A stretch of DNA of 64,000 bases from Gerris lacustris (Eukaryota; Arthropoda; Insecta; Hemiptera; Gerridae): positions 11,155,334 to 11,219,333 of the forward strand of contig OX578277.1 in NCBI GenBank assembly GCA_951217055.1. The letters run 5' to 3'. Positions 1 to 13,360 of the stretch are shown piece by piece. The notes beneath the pieces were generated by a model. The model searched no databases. It worked only from the letters and a program-made list of their open reading frames with translations, and had not been told where the DNA came from. Within the stretch, counting starts at the first letter, position 1; the number at the start of each line of letters is the position of its first letter. Position numbers and translations under genes: made by a program.

Positions 1-597
1 CCATATACCCAATTCATCGGTGGACACGGCATAAATAAGCGATTCCATAAGGTAAGAAAACTTTATCAATCAGCGACTCACTTCTTATGGTGGCCTGTGG
101 ACTATATTTAGTTATCTAATTTAAAATAATTTGTTTATTAAATTTTAAACTTTTTTAAAAATTAATTTTCTTTATTAATCCTTGGAAGTTTATGTTGTTA
201 GGGTTTGTTTTGTGTGTGAAATAAATAAAAATGAAGAATTGTCTTACTGAAAAGTACTCATATATATGGTCTGTTTAAGTTGATTTATGGCCTAACACAG
301 CTACAATATTGTATCGGTCTAGGATGAAGTGCTGACGCGGGGGTTCATAGCCCCCGCCTTGTGACCTGCTCACGGAGCCGACCGGAGTTCACTCTGTGTC
401 CGGCCCTCTTACAGCACAGTCAAAATATAGTTTTATAGTTTCAAGTTTATCACGTGTCTTATTTATCAAGCAACCTATCACCAATCATCGGCTCGTTACA
501 ATATGATCTCTGTCTTTATGGTGGTTTTGACTACTGGATATCTATCAATAACTCTAAATCGGTTGCGACCCTATTCAAATTTAATTAAGAAAATTAT

Positions 598-635
<38 letters not shown>

Positions 636-1947
636 ATTTGTCTATTAAGACTAGAAGCTTAAACACTCACTTGAGTAAGTTAAGAGGAAAATGGGATCAC
701 AAAGGAATCTAGAGAGTGGGAATCTAGGGAAATAACAAACAGTTAACGAGTAGGATCATAGGATTAGGACATCATACGATAAAACAAAATGGAACAAGAT
801 TAAGTATACATATAAACATAAATTTATTCTTTATTCTGTAAGTTAAGTAGTACCTCTTGGTTTGCCTTGCCCAGTATAAAGAAGAAATTGATAAGGGCTT
901 ATATTTATAATAAGTACAGACGATTTGTCCAGTAAATTAGTCAGTAGGTAAATAACAATACTTAATTTTTAAGTTTTTGGTAGATTGTCATACTACGGAA
1001 AGTTTAAATTTTAATTTAATTCAAATTATAATTATTATTAACTACGGGGAACAGACAGAGAAAAATACACTCCAGCACCGGGATTTGAACCATGGGTCTC
1101 CTGTATACTTCCTCACTTTTGGGCAAACCTGGATGGTAGAAAATGATTTCCCTCTTTACATCTTCGATCTTCTACTCGTGTAACAGGATTATTCCTTGGC
1201 AGAAATCCATCATTCTGTTAGTGGGTATTCCTATTAGTTCTCTAGTTGGAACCATTGCCTCTCCTAAGATCAGCGATCTATGATTTATCAAGCCCAAAGT
1301 ATACCCTGGGACGACATATCACTGAACAGGAGATATATAATGAGAGAGCATATACATGAACACAGAATATCAGCTTAATAGAAAGTAGCGATAATGTCAG
1401 CTTTGCACGAGCCAGCAACAGGGGTGTTTACTACCTAAATTAAACCTCAAGCTCTATCTAGTGATATCTGTTGAAACGTACTATAAGATGTGTTAGGGGA
1501 GGCCTATATTTCCTTTTTCCTCTGAAAATCTTAACATCTCTCAAGATGATTGACTCTTAACCCTTGTCTGCTGTATTATTATTTGTCTAACTGGGATGTT
1601 GCAAATTGTAATGCATAAAATACATGTGGTTCCTGGAAAATCTAATAATGAATAAAGAAAAAAGGTGGATGAAGAAAGCTACCGGGTGCAGTGGGGGTCG
1701 AAGCCTTTCCACTCAAGAAAAAGAAAATAACTGGGTAAAATTGACTGATTTCACTTAAGACAGGGATTGGTGCATCTCAAAAGATAGCTATCAACTTCGA
1801 CTCCTCTAACTCGACGTGATCAGGAGCTTTGTGAACTTCAGGTGAGTAAAGGATATCCTCAGCAGCAGTCATTAGTGTCTCCAAGCAACAGCTATGATGT
1901 TCGGCTCCCAAAAAACCTTTTTAAAGTTGCCAATAAATAACTACACC
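1..1947. other. Non-coding flank, no gene recognised
   Basis: AT-rich DNA. It holds a GC-rich inverted repeat near 338-358 (gcggggg...cccccgc), a poly-A run at 601-632 and a tRNA-promoter B-box-like string near 1080-1095 (minus strand) that may be a decayed SINE. The short ORFs show no recognisable protein. Confidence 0.6.
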
Positions 1948-1960
1948 ACTCGCTATACTT

Positions 1961-2345
1961 TTTTTTTTATTTATTATATTCCGGGGGGCTTTTATGCCTG
2001 AAGACGCAGACCACTTAGGTGGGTCCATTGAACAAACCCGGGTCAGGGACCGAAATCTTCACACTCATGTGAAGATATGGTCGTTAACCATGACTCCCCT
2101 CCTGGTTGTATTACAATCAAGAGTGTCCTCATCATGGTTACCAGGCTGAAACCTGGTGACGCTACTCTTTCGAAGAGCTTCTCATTTGTTTAAACAATGC
2201 TGGGTGGACATTGAGCAGGGGGCCCAGTCCGGGAATCGAACCCAGAGCTGGAGTCAGAAGCGGTCACCCATCCATCTTCTGACCCTGCTCGAGGCTGCTT
2301 AACTTGCCTTACCGCAAGGCGAGCGCTCTAGCCTCCGAGCCACCC
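1961..2345 (-). mobile_element. tRNA-derived SINE, full length
   Basis: Read on the minus strand it begins with a tRNA-like head. This has an A-box-like TGGCTCGGAGG, a B-box-like GGTTCGATTCC and an insert between them. It ends in a T-run on the plus strand, corresponding to a 3' A-tail. It is flanked by near-identical direct repeats ACTCGCTATACTT (1948-1960) and ACTCGCTAAACTT (2346-2358), the expected LINE-type target-site duplication. Confidence 0.75.
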
Positions 2346-2446
2346 ACTCGCTAAACTTGGTCACATAACCTTCCCTAGCAACAATGTGCTCTCCGCAGCA
2401 AGAGGAAACCATCTAACCTCTCCAGGATAACCATCTACTGTTGAGA

Positions 2447-2752
2447 GCCGGTGTGGACGCGTGGATTAAATTACTTGCCACGTCTACTCGGCCATCAATG
2501 AATCAAGGGCGGTACGAGGTCGTGGGTTCAATCCCTCGCTGTGATGCTCTGATTTATATAGCTCACTAATGATCACATCATACTCGCTTCGGTAATACAA
2601 TGTACAGAGGTATGATGCGTGAAGTAGGTGGACCTTTCTACCACAGGGACTAGTAAAATGGGCCTAACATATGGTCTACTATCTAGGTTAGAACTAGTGG
2701 TTTGTCCTACCCATCTTGTACTAATACTAGGACCTTACTACTACTAATATGT
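2447..2752 (+). mobile_element. SINE with (TAC)n tail, copy 1
   Basis: Shares its body with copies at 51438 and 52755. It has a tRNA-like head with B box (gtgggttcaatccc), the common phrase ctctgatttatat, ggctcactaatgatc-like sequence, then tatgatg...gaagta and a 3' end of repeated TAC/ACT. Position-specific divergence shows it is an older copy than 52755-53230. Confidence 0.7.
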
Positions 2753-2967
2753 ACTGTGGAAAATGCAACAAAATCAAAACCAATTAACGACTGCTTAGAA
2801 GATAAAATTAAATTGGGACAATTTTTTAAATAATGGTTAAATGTAATTTTATTCATTGTTATTAATTTTAGTTTTACATTTTATTTTCAATTATATTATT
2901 GCATGCAATTATTTTGATTATTCTATTTAATGTATTTATTTATTAATGAATTATTAAAATAAAATTA

Positions 2968-3288
2968 CTGTGAAACCTCGATAATTTAGACTAACTAGGA
3001 TCAGGCACTGTCCGAATTAACGATTTGTCCGAATTTTCGAATATGCTGTAAAACAATGCAGCAATACGCGGCGTACTATTATAATCATTGGGCATATGGG
3101 AATTTGAGCATATGGGAATCTTAGATATTATTTATTAAAACTCAGCTTCCATCACTATATTTACATCATATAAAAAACCAATGAAATTAAATTAAATACT
3201 ATCTGCTTCAGTTATTAAATTTTTCAGTAGGCAGTCCAAATTTTCGAGGCTCTAAGTTTTAGAGGTCCGAATTATCGAGGTTCCACTG
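2968..3288. mobile_element. pogo/Tigger-like MITE
   Basis: The ends are inverted: left TGAAACCTCGATAATTTAGAC and right (complemented) GGAACCTCGATAATTCGGAC. Both are flanked by TA (2966-2967, 3289-3290). The terminal motif, with its CCTCGATAA core, is typical of pogo-type Tc1/mariner relatives. There is no coding capacity. Confidence 0.65.
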
Positions 3289-3514
3289 TAGTCTTAAATA
3301 AACTTTTTAACCACCCCCATTTATAAAAATAAAAAAAGTAAATCCACCACTCATTTTTAATACTTCAAAAATTTAATAGGGAGGATAATAAACTTAAAAT
3401 ATATCTGAGTGGTCAAATGGGTGATAAGGTGCACATTCAAGGTTCGAACCTTAAAGCTCATCTGGAGTCTTATTTATTATAAAATTAAAACAGAGATAAT
3501 CCCAGTTATTTAAA

Positions 3515-3745
3515 AATAGTAGAAAATGAATGGCTAATGTAATGAAGTTGTTGAAATCAGGTTGGCGATACTGCTTTTTCGATTATGTTTATCTTTGTGC
3601 CATTATTCCCCTTGCGATAATTATCTCCCTCGGCTGCGCCGCGGGATTTAGGGACCATGGTTCCTTTGGCTTCGCCTCAAGAACAAACTTTTTCGCTCAG
3701 GGAATAATGGCTTACTTTACTCCCTAGGTGCATAAATAACTACTA
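3515..3745. repeat. Interspersed repeat with CTCGGCTTCGCCTCGGG-like motif, short copy
   Basis: Starts with the phrase gaatgaatggctaatg...gaaatcaggttggc and ends with gtgcataaataactac. Both phrases also bound the longer copy at 14396-15475. The interior has CCCTCGGCTGCGCCGCGGG and a related unit. It is probably an internally deleted member of the same family. The 65-codon ORF inside is not a gene. Confidence 0.55.
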
Positions 3746-4370
3746 CTTATTAATTATTGTGGATTAAAAGAGCTTTGTTGAAAAGTTTGATAATATTTTG
3801 TTGTTCCTTCTGAGAATTGTTGACGAAATTCCTCAATTCTGTTATTGTCCATATCCTGGTTATTAGTGTCAAAATTAAATGAATAACGATTAATCAATTA
3901 GTGTAATACACCCTTAGGTTGAGTGGACAAACGAAGCGGAAGTATGCATTGAACAAACTTTTTAAAATAAGGAAATAAAATTAAATTCAATAATATCTCT
4001 TTCTATAGCAATAATCTTTGTTTAATTTATTTTTTATTTTTAAATATTACATTTCCAGGTTATATCATTGTATTTACATTTATAATATAAAAAATCTAAA
4101 CATATAATATGTGAACATTTATTTATTTATTTAATTTTTTTTTTAAAGCTGAAATGGAATTGATACTTTTTGGCCTTCATATTCAATTTATATATCTTCA
4201 ATATAATATATCTATATGTAATAAAATATTTATACACAGAAAATAAATAATTTATTTTAGATGATATAATATCTTATTAACAGATTGAATATTCGTTTTT
4301 CAACAATGTTATTTAAGTATATTATGTATATATATAAGTGTGTTAAAATCTTTATTTTGTACAATTTCTT

Positions 4371-4427
<57 letters not shown>

Positions 4428-5126
4428 CATTTATTTAATATAAAATACATTTACTCGAATACATATATGTTTATAATATATAATACCTATACAGTAGAGC
4501 TATGATTGTAACCAGTTTCATTAGCTAAATGATAAATAACAATTATTAGTGATATTATTTGTAAAGGGGTAAAATCACCTTAGATTCCCCTTTAGCCACA
4601 TACATTTTAGTAGGACGCAAAATCACCAAACATGGTCAATAAATATTTGTGTTGTACGTTGTGCAAGCCCCTGCTCTGTCTGTGTGTGGGAATGATATCT
4701 TGAAACTAAAACAATATATTTTATCGCCATCCACTTGTAAACATTCCTATCCTGAGTGGCCGGTAAAGTTCCATTTTACAGCCCTGGAGCATGTAAAAAA
4801 GCATGCTTTATCTTTACAGGGCCGCTAGTAGTTCGAGAAGCGGCCGCTTCCTGGCTGGGCCGTGGTGTGTAGGAAGCGCTAGTGCTAGTAGTTCTCAGAG
4901 TCAGCTGTTCAATTAGTAACAATCAATATTTTTATAACTGCAGTTTGTTTTGGTACTGATGTAACCTTAATATGTATTTATTGTTTTGAAGATTACGGCA
5001 AAATAGTTTGCATGTTTAGTAATTAGTTTATATGTGGTGGGTGATAAAATAGTGTACGCACCACGAGCACTAAGCGACATGACAGGCCTTGGGTGTTAAA
5101 CGCACTCGTGCTTTCAAACTTCGCCC
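3746..5126. other. AT-rich non-coding DNA with poly-T tract
   Basis: Contains a T-run of about 48 bp at 4371-4418. A GC-richer stretch at 4740-4910 includes gcggccgcttcctgg. No gene, RNA or transposon end was recognised. Confidence 0.5.
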
Positions 5127-5134
5127 TCGGCCTG

Positions 5135-5916
5135 CAGTGGCGGGGATTGGACTTTAAAAGTGAGGGGACGAGCCTGTAACACTGGGAGGTTTGGCGGTAT
5201 GAAATTCCCCCACCAGAAAGGGGGGGGGGGTCCCCCCCGGAAATTTTTTACAATCTAGGAGCAAAATGGTCAGTTTTAAGAGTTTTTGAGGCTAATTTTC
5301 TAGATGGTTCATTCTTAGGATTTTTATTTGAAATTTAAAAGTTTCCTAAATAAAGTTTAAACAAAATTTTAGGTCATGTTTTTAAAACGTTTAGAATTTT
5401 AAACAGCATCATAGTAGGCCTAGGCCATGACTAAAAGTAAATTATTGCTTATAACTTCATAAAATAACATAATAACGTCATGGTAAGAACTGAAAACGTC
5501 AGGCCCATTAGTCTAATAAATATAAAAGTACAATATTATTTTAATAACCTGCTAGAATATACTGTGTTTTGCAACAAAACGTAACTAATTTAATCTTATG
5601 AATTAGCAAAAAAATATTTTGAACCAAATAAACCAATTATTTCACACTATATTTCTGTTTAACGCACCAATAGGCCAAGATTACGAAATATAGAAGGGAA
5701 CATTGAAATACAACTGAGACTTTCCATAAGTTTTTTAATGTAAATAAAAATATTTACATTAACTGTAATTTTTGTTGTACGCAAAATAGTAAATGCAACA
5801 ATTGTATCAACAAAAGGTGAATTAAACAAAAACAGTGTTCAATGCAAAATTATTAAGTTACCTTTTCCCAGAAAGTGGGGGGGGGGGGCGACCGCCCCCC
5901 CTAATCGCCGCCACTG
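5135..5916. mobile_element. hAT-type MITE with perfect 8-bp TSD
   Basis: Inverted ends CAGTGGCGGGGATT and AATCGCCGCCACTG, flanked on both sides by the identical octamer TCGGCCTG (5127-5134 and 5917-5924). An 8-bp duplication plus a CAGTGGCG end is the hAT signature. The element is 782 bp, AT-rich inside, with G- and C-runs near the ends and no ORF. Confidence 0.85.
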
Positions 5917-6429
5917 TCGGCCTGTAATAACGCCCTTACTGCTCTAGGTACGGAAATAGCTATTAACTCAAAACTCAAAACACACCACATACTGTGAGCC
6001 GCAATTTCCTTTGACGTTGCGATAAAATCAACATCGGATGGTTCATGCGTATATCATGGTGTGTGGCGAAAATACCACCTTGTGTGTCAGAGTCACTACT
6101 CTGCTGAACATGGACACTACATTCAACACACACAGCCCCAACAACGCAAATTTTATTAGTATGAACCCAGCTTTTAGAGCAAATTTCAAGTAAAATGGTT
6201 GTAATTTGCTGATTTTCTTACAAATTTCGTTTCATAGAATATCTTGGACTTCCTTAAGAACTTTTCTACCAAGATACTTTTTTTTTTAAAGGAATTATAA
6301 GCTTATTTTACGTAAGAGAAAAATTAACAAACAAAATCGCTTTAGCCAATTCTTGTCCAGTACAGTTTGAATAAAAAATACCTTAGTTAAATACATCCAA
6401 GCGAGGAGAAAGGAGGTGGTTAAATAGAT

Positions 6430-6780
6430 CTTTAAAAATGGACTATATTTTAGAATTTTTTAATCAAAATCGTGGGAAACGTTTTCAAGAAATACTTTTT
6501 TTTCACGTTTCTTGTTTTTCAATTTGTAGCGCCCCCAAATTTAGGGCTAAAATTCATTTCTCGATTTTGCCTTGGGGTATGATTTTTCTGAACATGTATG
6601 CCAAATTTTCATCAAAAATTGGCCCAGTAGTTTAGGATACAAGTGTCTGCACAGACAGACAGACTTTTTTAAAAAACCACTTTTTTTGGACTCAGGGGAC
6701 CTCAAAACGTGTAAATCCACCAAAATCGAATTTTCGCGCCATAACAATACTTTCTCTTTATATGAGAAAGTAAAAAAATG
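6430..6780 (-). repeat. Interspersed repeat family R1, partial copy
   Basis: Shares long phrases with the copies at 24198-24830 (plus) and 47513-48965 (minus, split). Examples are aactactgggccaattttg-like, gaaatttggcatacatgttc-like, cagacagacagact and ggactcaggggacctcaaaacg. The apparent ORFs on both strands arise from the repeat and are not genes. Confidence 0.6.
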
Positions 6781-7260
6781 ATTGAAACTGTATAGGCATT
6801 AGATTGCCAATAATTTAAGATTAGGGACTATAAAAAGAAAAATTATTTCTATGATCAGATATCAAAACATGATACGTCCAATTTTCACAATTTTAACAGA
6901 TGATATCAAAATTAATCTCACTCAAATTGATTAAAATCAAAATGGAAGATTGTTATAGTCGAAAGTGTATTTCTCCCCATAAACTGCACTTAGCTTTAGT
7001 TACAGTATTTTTTATATTTTGCGCGTTTTGAGTTGTAGCTTTGGCAGCGCGGGAAAATCCGAATAATTAGGGTGGGGAGGCAATGAGAGGTCAGGATTTT
7101 GAAATCTAGAAGGTTGGGTCAACTATGTAAACAAAAATTTTACTAGCCCGACCCCTACTTACTACCGTACGATCTACAAGATCTACGATTACGGATTTTA
7201 ATAATAAATACAGAAAAAAAAAAAAAAATAATAATAATAAACTTCCTACATTACCCTATC

Positions 7261-8250
7261 CTACATGTAAGTTCGTATTTGTCTATTGATTAAGATGACA
7301 TTAATTCATTTGTTGTATTCATTATTTAATTGACATTAATTCATTATTAGTTGTTATTCATTTTTTGTGCCAAATTAATTATTTCGGGAGGCGTATTATT
7401 TTCCTCATTTTCGTCATAATCACTTAAATGACTCATTGTTTTTCACTAAAAACTCGATATTAACAGTTACTACAAAACAGCAAATTAGTTTTGTTAAATG
7501 TAAACAAACTCGCTAATCGTTCAATAAAGTGAAGAATTCCTCTTTTTCTCCGTCATAGTGCGGAAAAAAAGAAGAAGCGCAAGCGCAATGAATACAGCTA
7601 CGAAAAGAATCACTTTCTACGCATCTAAACAGAGATATAATGTTGATATTTCGTATCAATGGTAGATAATAGTACATTACGCGTCGAGTGCGGAAAGTAG
7701 CATTTTGCATGCGAGTGTGGAGTTTGCACCCGAGCGACAGCGAGGGTAGTAAAACCACACGAGCAATGCAAAATGCCGCTTTCACACGAGTTGCGTACCG
7801 TACTTTATCTACGATTGTTAGATTTTAATTATAAATACAGAAAAAAATGATAAACGTCCTGTATGTAAGTTCGTATTTCTCTTTTGATAAATATGACATT
7901 AATTCATTAGTTGTATTTTGTGCGAAATTAATTATTTCGGGCGGCGTATCATTCTCCTCATATTTGTCATAATCACTTAAATCACTCATTGATTTTCACA
8001 AAAAACTCGATATAAACAGTTACTTTTATTAAAAAAACATCAAATTAGTTTTGTCAAATGTAAACAAACTCGCTAATCATGCTTAAAGCTGAAGAATTCT
8101 TCTTCTTTACCGCCCTAGGGTGGTAAAGAAGAGGAATTCTTCAGAACTATGAGACGCGCATGCGTAATGAATACAAGTACGTAAATAGTAAATAATCACT
8201 TTCTACGCATCTAAACAGAGATACAATGTTTATATTTCGAATCAATCATA
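7261..8250. repeat. Diverged tandem duplication with hairpins
   Basis: 7261-7700 and 7861-8250 are related: each has gtaagttcgtattt, gacattaattcatt, aattaattatttcggg, tcataatcacttaaat, ggtttctacgcatctaaacagag-like and similar blocks in the same order. Between them, 7683-7795 folds back on itself (gcattttgcatgcgagtgtgg against ccacacgagcaatgcaaaatg). The second copy has a tight hairpin at 8085-8145 (gaagaattcttcttctttacc). No gene is visible. Confidence 0.6.
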
Positions 8251-8672
8251 GATAAAATGATTTTCTTTTTACTGTTTTTCTCTCTGACCACAGAATTAAT
8301 TTTAATGAAAATTTAAGAAATATATATATAAATATTTTACAGTTTTTAAAGTTAAGACAGCCTTGTTTCTGTGAAGAATTAATAAATATTAATTTAGTTT
8401 AGAGTTATAAACATTTATAAAATACAAAACAAACAAAATAATTTATAAATTTCGTATTAACAATAACAAATAACGTAGATATTTTATTTATAAATTCAAT
8501 TTTTGGTCCTATACTACATTTTACAATGAAGGAATTTCAACTAAATATAGAAACAGAATATACTTATTTCAGTTTATTTTTTTGTTATATATATTAATAA
8601 ATACATCGTTAAATTTTCTTTTTAACTTTTATAATACATAAAATGTAGACATACATACATATATCTATACAT

Positions 8673-8780
<108 letters not shown>

Positions 8781-9756
8781 GAAGGACTGCATACCTTGGA
8801 CAGTTATGTACCTTGAACATTTACTCTACTTGGACTCGTCCAAGTGTAACATTTTTACAGATTAATTGTATTATACCTATTTAAAGACCAGCAAATCAAA
8901 ACAAACATTTATTTTTATTGGAATAAATGTGGTTGCCTTAGCATAGCAATATTTTTTTTTTTCAATTTAATTTCCCATAACCATTTCTTAATCCTGAAAT
9001 AATAAATTCGTGAACACATGATAGAGAGCAATGCATTCTAGAACTTAAGTTTTACATTTAATGCGTGAGAGGCTCACACATATTTTTTTCCATAGCCCGG
9101 GTACTTTGTATAAAAAATATTTTTAATAATTTATTATCAAAGAAGTTTAAACACACTATCTGATTGATAGGAGATGTTTTCAGCATACATTTATCTTCTA
9201 CAGATTGTTTTAGTAGTTGCATAATATGTTAAGTAAAAGTAAAATATCAAAAACTAAACAAGAAATAAATATTTTTAAACGACCGAGGTAAGTGACGTCA
9301 CACGTCACAGTCTAGTGTAATGTTGACTCACTGGGCAAGGGAACCGTTTGTCTAAGGTTTTTTAATTTAAAGGTTATTTTTCTGTTAATTACAGAACGCC
9401 ACTTAACATATGCAGTAACCCATTTTTTAGCGATGCCGGATTTGGGATTCGAACCTGTAACCTCCTGAATCCAAAGCAAATGACCTAATAGAGACTCCCC
9501 CTCTCCCCTTCCCCCAGTTTAAAACTTAATTTAAAAAAAATAAAGTTATCGTACTAAGAACGTTACAGACATTATATATTATACATAAATATATAATTAT
9601 ATAACATAAATTAAAAAAAAACGTTTTTCTTTTTTAGTTTAAAACGTCATACATTTTTCAAAAAATCTTAAGTCATATTTTTAATTCTAAATCTATAATT
9701 TTATTGATTTATTCTTTTATTTACAAGGTAACTTAAATTGGATGGCTCTTATTATA

Positions 9757-9869
<113 letters not shown>

Positions 9870-10138
9870 CTTACTTTTAAATTATTATCTAAATATAATT
9901 TATAATTTTTGTTTTGACATTTGGAACCATTTAGTTAATATTAATAATACATTTATTATATATTATGTTATTAAATTATTATACATACTATTTATTAGAC
10001 ATGAGGAATGTTTCCGTTTATAAATTTTATATATATATAATAATTTTATATATATATATATACTTAAATAGAAGGAATAATAAATAAGAAAGAAAGTAGG
10101 CAACCAAAAGAAGAAATAGGTATGATGTGTGTGTAATA

Positions 10139-10569
10139 TGGGGGATGAGTGGGACAGTTGGGGATGAATGGGACATACTGTCCAACTCATCCCTCGTCGC
10201 CATTTTTTTTAAAAAACTGCAGACAACATTGGAACCCATTTTCAACAGTAAGTAACCAAAGTGATTTGTAATCATAAATAAATCCATTACCAGACAAAAA
10301 TAGTAGTGACTCCGACGAATATTGTAGAGGGGCTGGAATGCTTCCGACGTAGTTCTCAAATTTTACATCAGCTTGCCTCCAAATCGATTTTATTTTTTTA
10401 AAAATCAGTGGTAATCAACAAGACGTCAGAATACGACCACTTGAGGGATTGAATAGCAACTGCATTGCTACTGACTGGTCCACCAGGGTTGCTAATCTCA
10501 CCTTCTTTTCAACCAAAAACAACACTGTCCAATTCATCCCACTGTCCCAACCAACCCCGCTCTCCCCTA
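10139..10569. mobile_element. Short TIR element (MITE)
   Basis: The left end GGGGGATGAGTGGGACAG, with TTGGGGATGAATGGGACA following, is matched inversely at the right by TGTCCAATTCATCCCACTGT and CCCAACCAACCCCGCTCTCC. It is bordered by TAT on both sides and is about 430 bp. The minus-strand ORFs in it have no recognisable domain. Confidence 0.65.
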
Positions 10570-10869
10570 TATTTATATGAAGTTTCATAAGATTCGAATC
10601 TTTGGCCCTTAATATATTAAAATAATACTTTCTCTTCATGTTATAGTACGTACCTATATGAGATTGTAAAATAATGTTTATTTATTTTAAGAGTATTTTT
10701 AACCTCTGGTCGTTCCAAAGAAATACACATACATTTGTTTTATACATAAATCAAAATTTACAGAAACAATATTTAATTGTTATGAGATCTTAAAAAATAG
10801 TTTACAATTCATTATTTTAATAAAGTTACAATAGTTTTCAAAGAGTGAGAAAATATATTTTAATGTTAG

Positions 10870-10870
<1 letters not shown>

Positions 10871-10957
<87 letters not shown>
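10871..10957. repeat. (TA)n microsatellite
   Basis: Pure TA tract of about 85 bp in AT-rich DNA. Confidence 0.95.
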
Positions 10958-10960
<3 letters not shown>

Positions 10961-11359
10961 TATATATTAAATATATAAATCGTATAAATCATATAAAAAT
11001 ATCATAACATAAAGTTTATACATAGTAAAATGAATAAAAAATGAACATGAAATAAATTAAATAAATAATAATAATAATAAAAAAATCATATAAATATGTA
11101 ATATAAAAATACCATACAATAAAATTTAGACATCATAAATAAATAAATTATAATAATATGTTATGTTTATTTATGTTATATTTATCATTCAGATGAAATT
11201 GAAACAAAATGGAGAAATACAAGTTTCTTTTTGTAAAATGTTGGTAAATTCGTGAACGATAGTGAACGTAGTTTATTTGCTTTAAAATTTAAATTTTAGA
11301 AAACTATTTCTTTCATTTAAAAGTAATTTAACAACCGTGGTTGTTTTTTGTTTTCACCC

Positions 11360-13360
11360 CAGCAGTGGCGTCGCCAGGACTACTGTCACCTGGTACGGAT
11401 AGTCTCAGTGGCGACGCCAGGACTATACTGTCACCTGGTGCGGACAGTCTCAGTGGCGTCGCCGGCTCAGAACAAGGAAGGTCTAGAGGGAGCAATGCGA
11501 TTTAAAAAGGGGTTCATTATGCTCCCCCCATATACTAACGCTTTCTAGCGAGCTCAATCTGAACTAAAGTGATCACGTGGTCACTGGCCCTTGTCTTATA
11601 GAGATGATTAGTGTGACGTCACAAAAGCTTTCGAAAATTTAACTCAGTGTTTGTTATGTTCCTTTTTCTTATCACCTCTTATCAAACCCATGTAAAATGA
11701 ATAGGAGAATTTTCTCAACTTTTTAAATAATTAATTATTAAATTATTATTGATTTATAAGAGTTTTCACCCTTTGAACATAGTTGTACTAAGTCTTTTTT
11801 AACGAGTGTAACAAAGAAAACATTAAAAACTTTCGTTTCAGTTATTTAAAATGAGTATTCGTGTGAAGGGTCATATCATCGAAAAAGCTATTTGAGTTAT
11901 TAATCTTTATACTTGATTTTTTGTATTTCCTGTTGCCATAAAAATTCACAGGGTGTGTTCGTGTTCATATTGTGTGTCCGAAAATAAATTTTCCTCAAGT
12001 TTAGAAACTCAATGAAGTATACTCAGGGTACAGGACTTGTAGAAAGATATTGATACTTAATCTGCCAGGTAATAAAAGATTATTTGCTAATAATATTTTG
12101 TTCCTGGTTACTTACAATGTGCATTATATTTAACCGATGTTGAAACATAATTATATACTATACAATAGATCACCGATCAGCCTAGCAAAAAGACGTTGAT
12201 GACGAGACAAAGAGCAGACTGTTATTACTATTATTATTTGTGTATTTTTTGTTATCTATATTAACGAGTATAATAATATAAGATATGAGTGTCTCGCATG
12301 TATACTTGTTTAAAATTTTGATTAAAAAACTAATTTAATACATTAATTTAATATTACTTAAGTACTCTGACATACTTTTACGAAGAATAGCTTTGTCCTC
12401 CGAAAAAAATGAAGTATAGATGAAATTTTCATAACGCTCGAGAAGGTGGAAGACATAATATACAAACTAAAATAGAAAAATGATTTAAAAAATAAGCAAT
12501 AAATAATAACGGACCCGGACGGTATCACCACAATAAAACACACTCACAATAATACTTTTTTAAACCACTAGAACGGCAATTTTTAATGTTTTCTTATCTT
12601 ATATTGTTAAAATAGACTTAGTATAATAACGTTCAAAGGTTGAAAAGTCTTATAAATTAATAATAATTTAATAATTAATTATTTAAAAAGTTGAGAAAAT
12701 TCTCCCATTCATTTTACATGGGATTGATAACAGGTGATGAGGAAAAGGAACATAACAAACCGAATCGAATAAATTATCGAAAGCTTACGCCATCTTGTGA
12801 CGTCATTACTAATCATCTCTATTGGTCTATTCCTTGTCTTTCTGTCCCCACAGACGCTTGTCAACAAATCCTTATCAGTAGCAGTTATTTGATACCCCAC
12901 TCAAAGAAGATTGCTATTAGTTATCTAGGATCTTTTACACGTTTATTAACAACGTTACTGCCTTTAGACAATTAATAAGGTTAACAACAAAAATTAAAGT
13001 ACATATTTATGAAGAAAGCTGTATAAAAAATAAAAATATTAAATGTCGTAAGAAAATATCACTTATTCTTATCAGCTGATATCAGATATATTTCGAGTTT
13101 TTATCGAGATATCGATATTGTTTCCCCAAACTGCCGCTTGAAAGTATAGTATATGGGGGGCAGCATAATGAACAACTTTTTGAGACCCCGATTCTATATT
13201 ATTGTTCCCTCTACCCCTTCCTTGCCCTGAGGTCGCCAGAGCCAGGACTACTGTCACTTGGTGCGGACAGTTTCACTGGCGACGCCAGGACTACTGTCAC
13301 CTGGTGCGGACAGTCTCAGTGGCGTAGCCAAGACTACTGTCACCTGGTGCGGACAGTCTT
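11360..13360. repeat. GC-rich composite repeat, split by a nested MITE
   Basis: Both ends carry tandem units of about 43-45 bp (cagtggcgtcgccaggac, then tactgtcacctggtgcgg and acagtct): about two and a half at 11364-11465 and about three at 13225-13355, in the same orientation. Inside these lie inverted arms: 11462-11545 matches the complement of 13120-13240 (aaggaaggtctagaggga, ttcattatgctccccccata). The 11601-12819 MITE sits between the arms, so the outer repeat is older. Confidence 0.6.
11601..12819. mobile_element. TA-flanked MITE (Tc1/mariner-like), copy 1
   Basis: The inverted ends (gagatgattagt-gtgacgtcac on the left, gtgacgtcattactaatcatctc on the right) extend imperfectly for about 250 bp. 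TA flanks both sides (11599-11600, 12820-12821). A near-identical copy lies at 57165-58337. No transposase ORF is present, so it is non-autonomous. Confidence 0.8.

Noticed and set aside
2220..2345. True tRNA gene
   Set aside because: A and B boxes are present but spaced too far apart for a cloverleaf, and flanking duplications plus an A-tail mark it as a SINE.
7513..7785. 90-codon minus-strand ORF
   Set aside because: It overlaps the fold-back segment of a duplicated repeat, with no recognisable domain or splice context.
12691..12975. 94-codon ORF
   Set aside because: It starts in the terminal inverted repeat of the MITE at 11601-12819 and shows no protein features.
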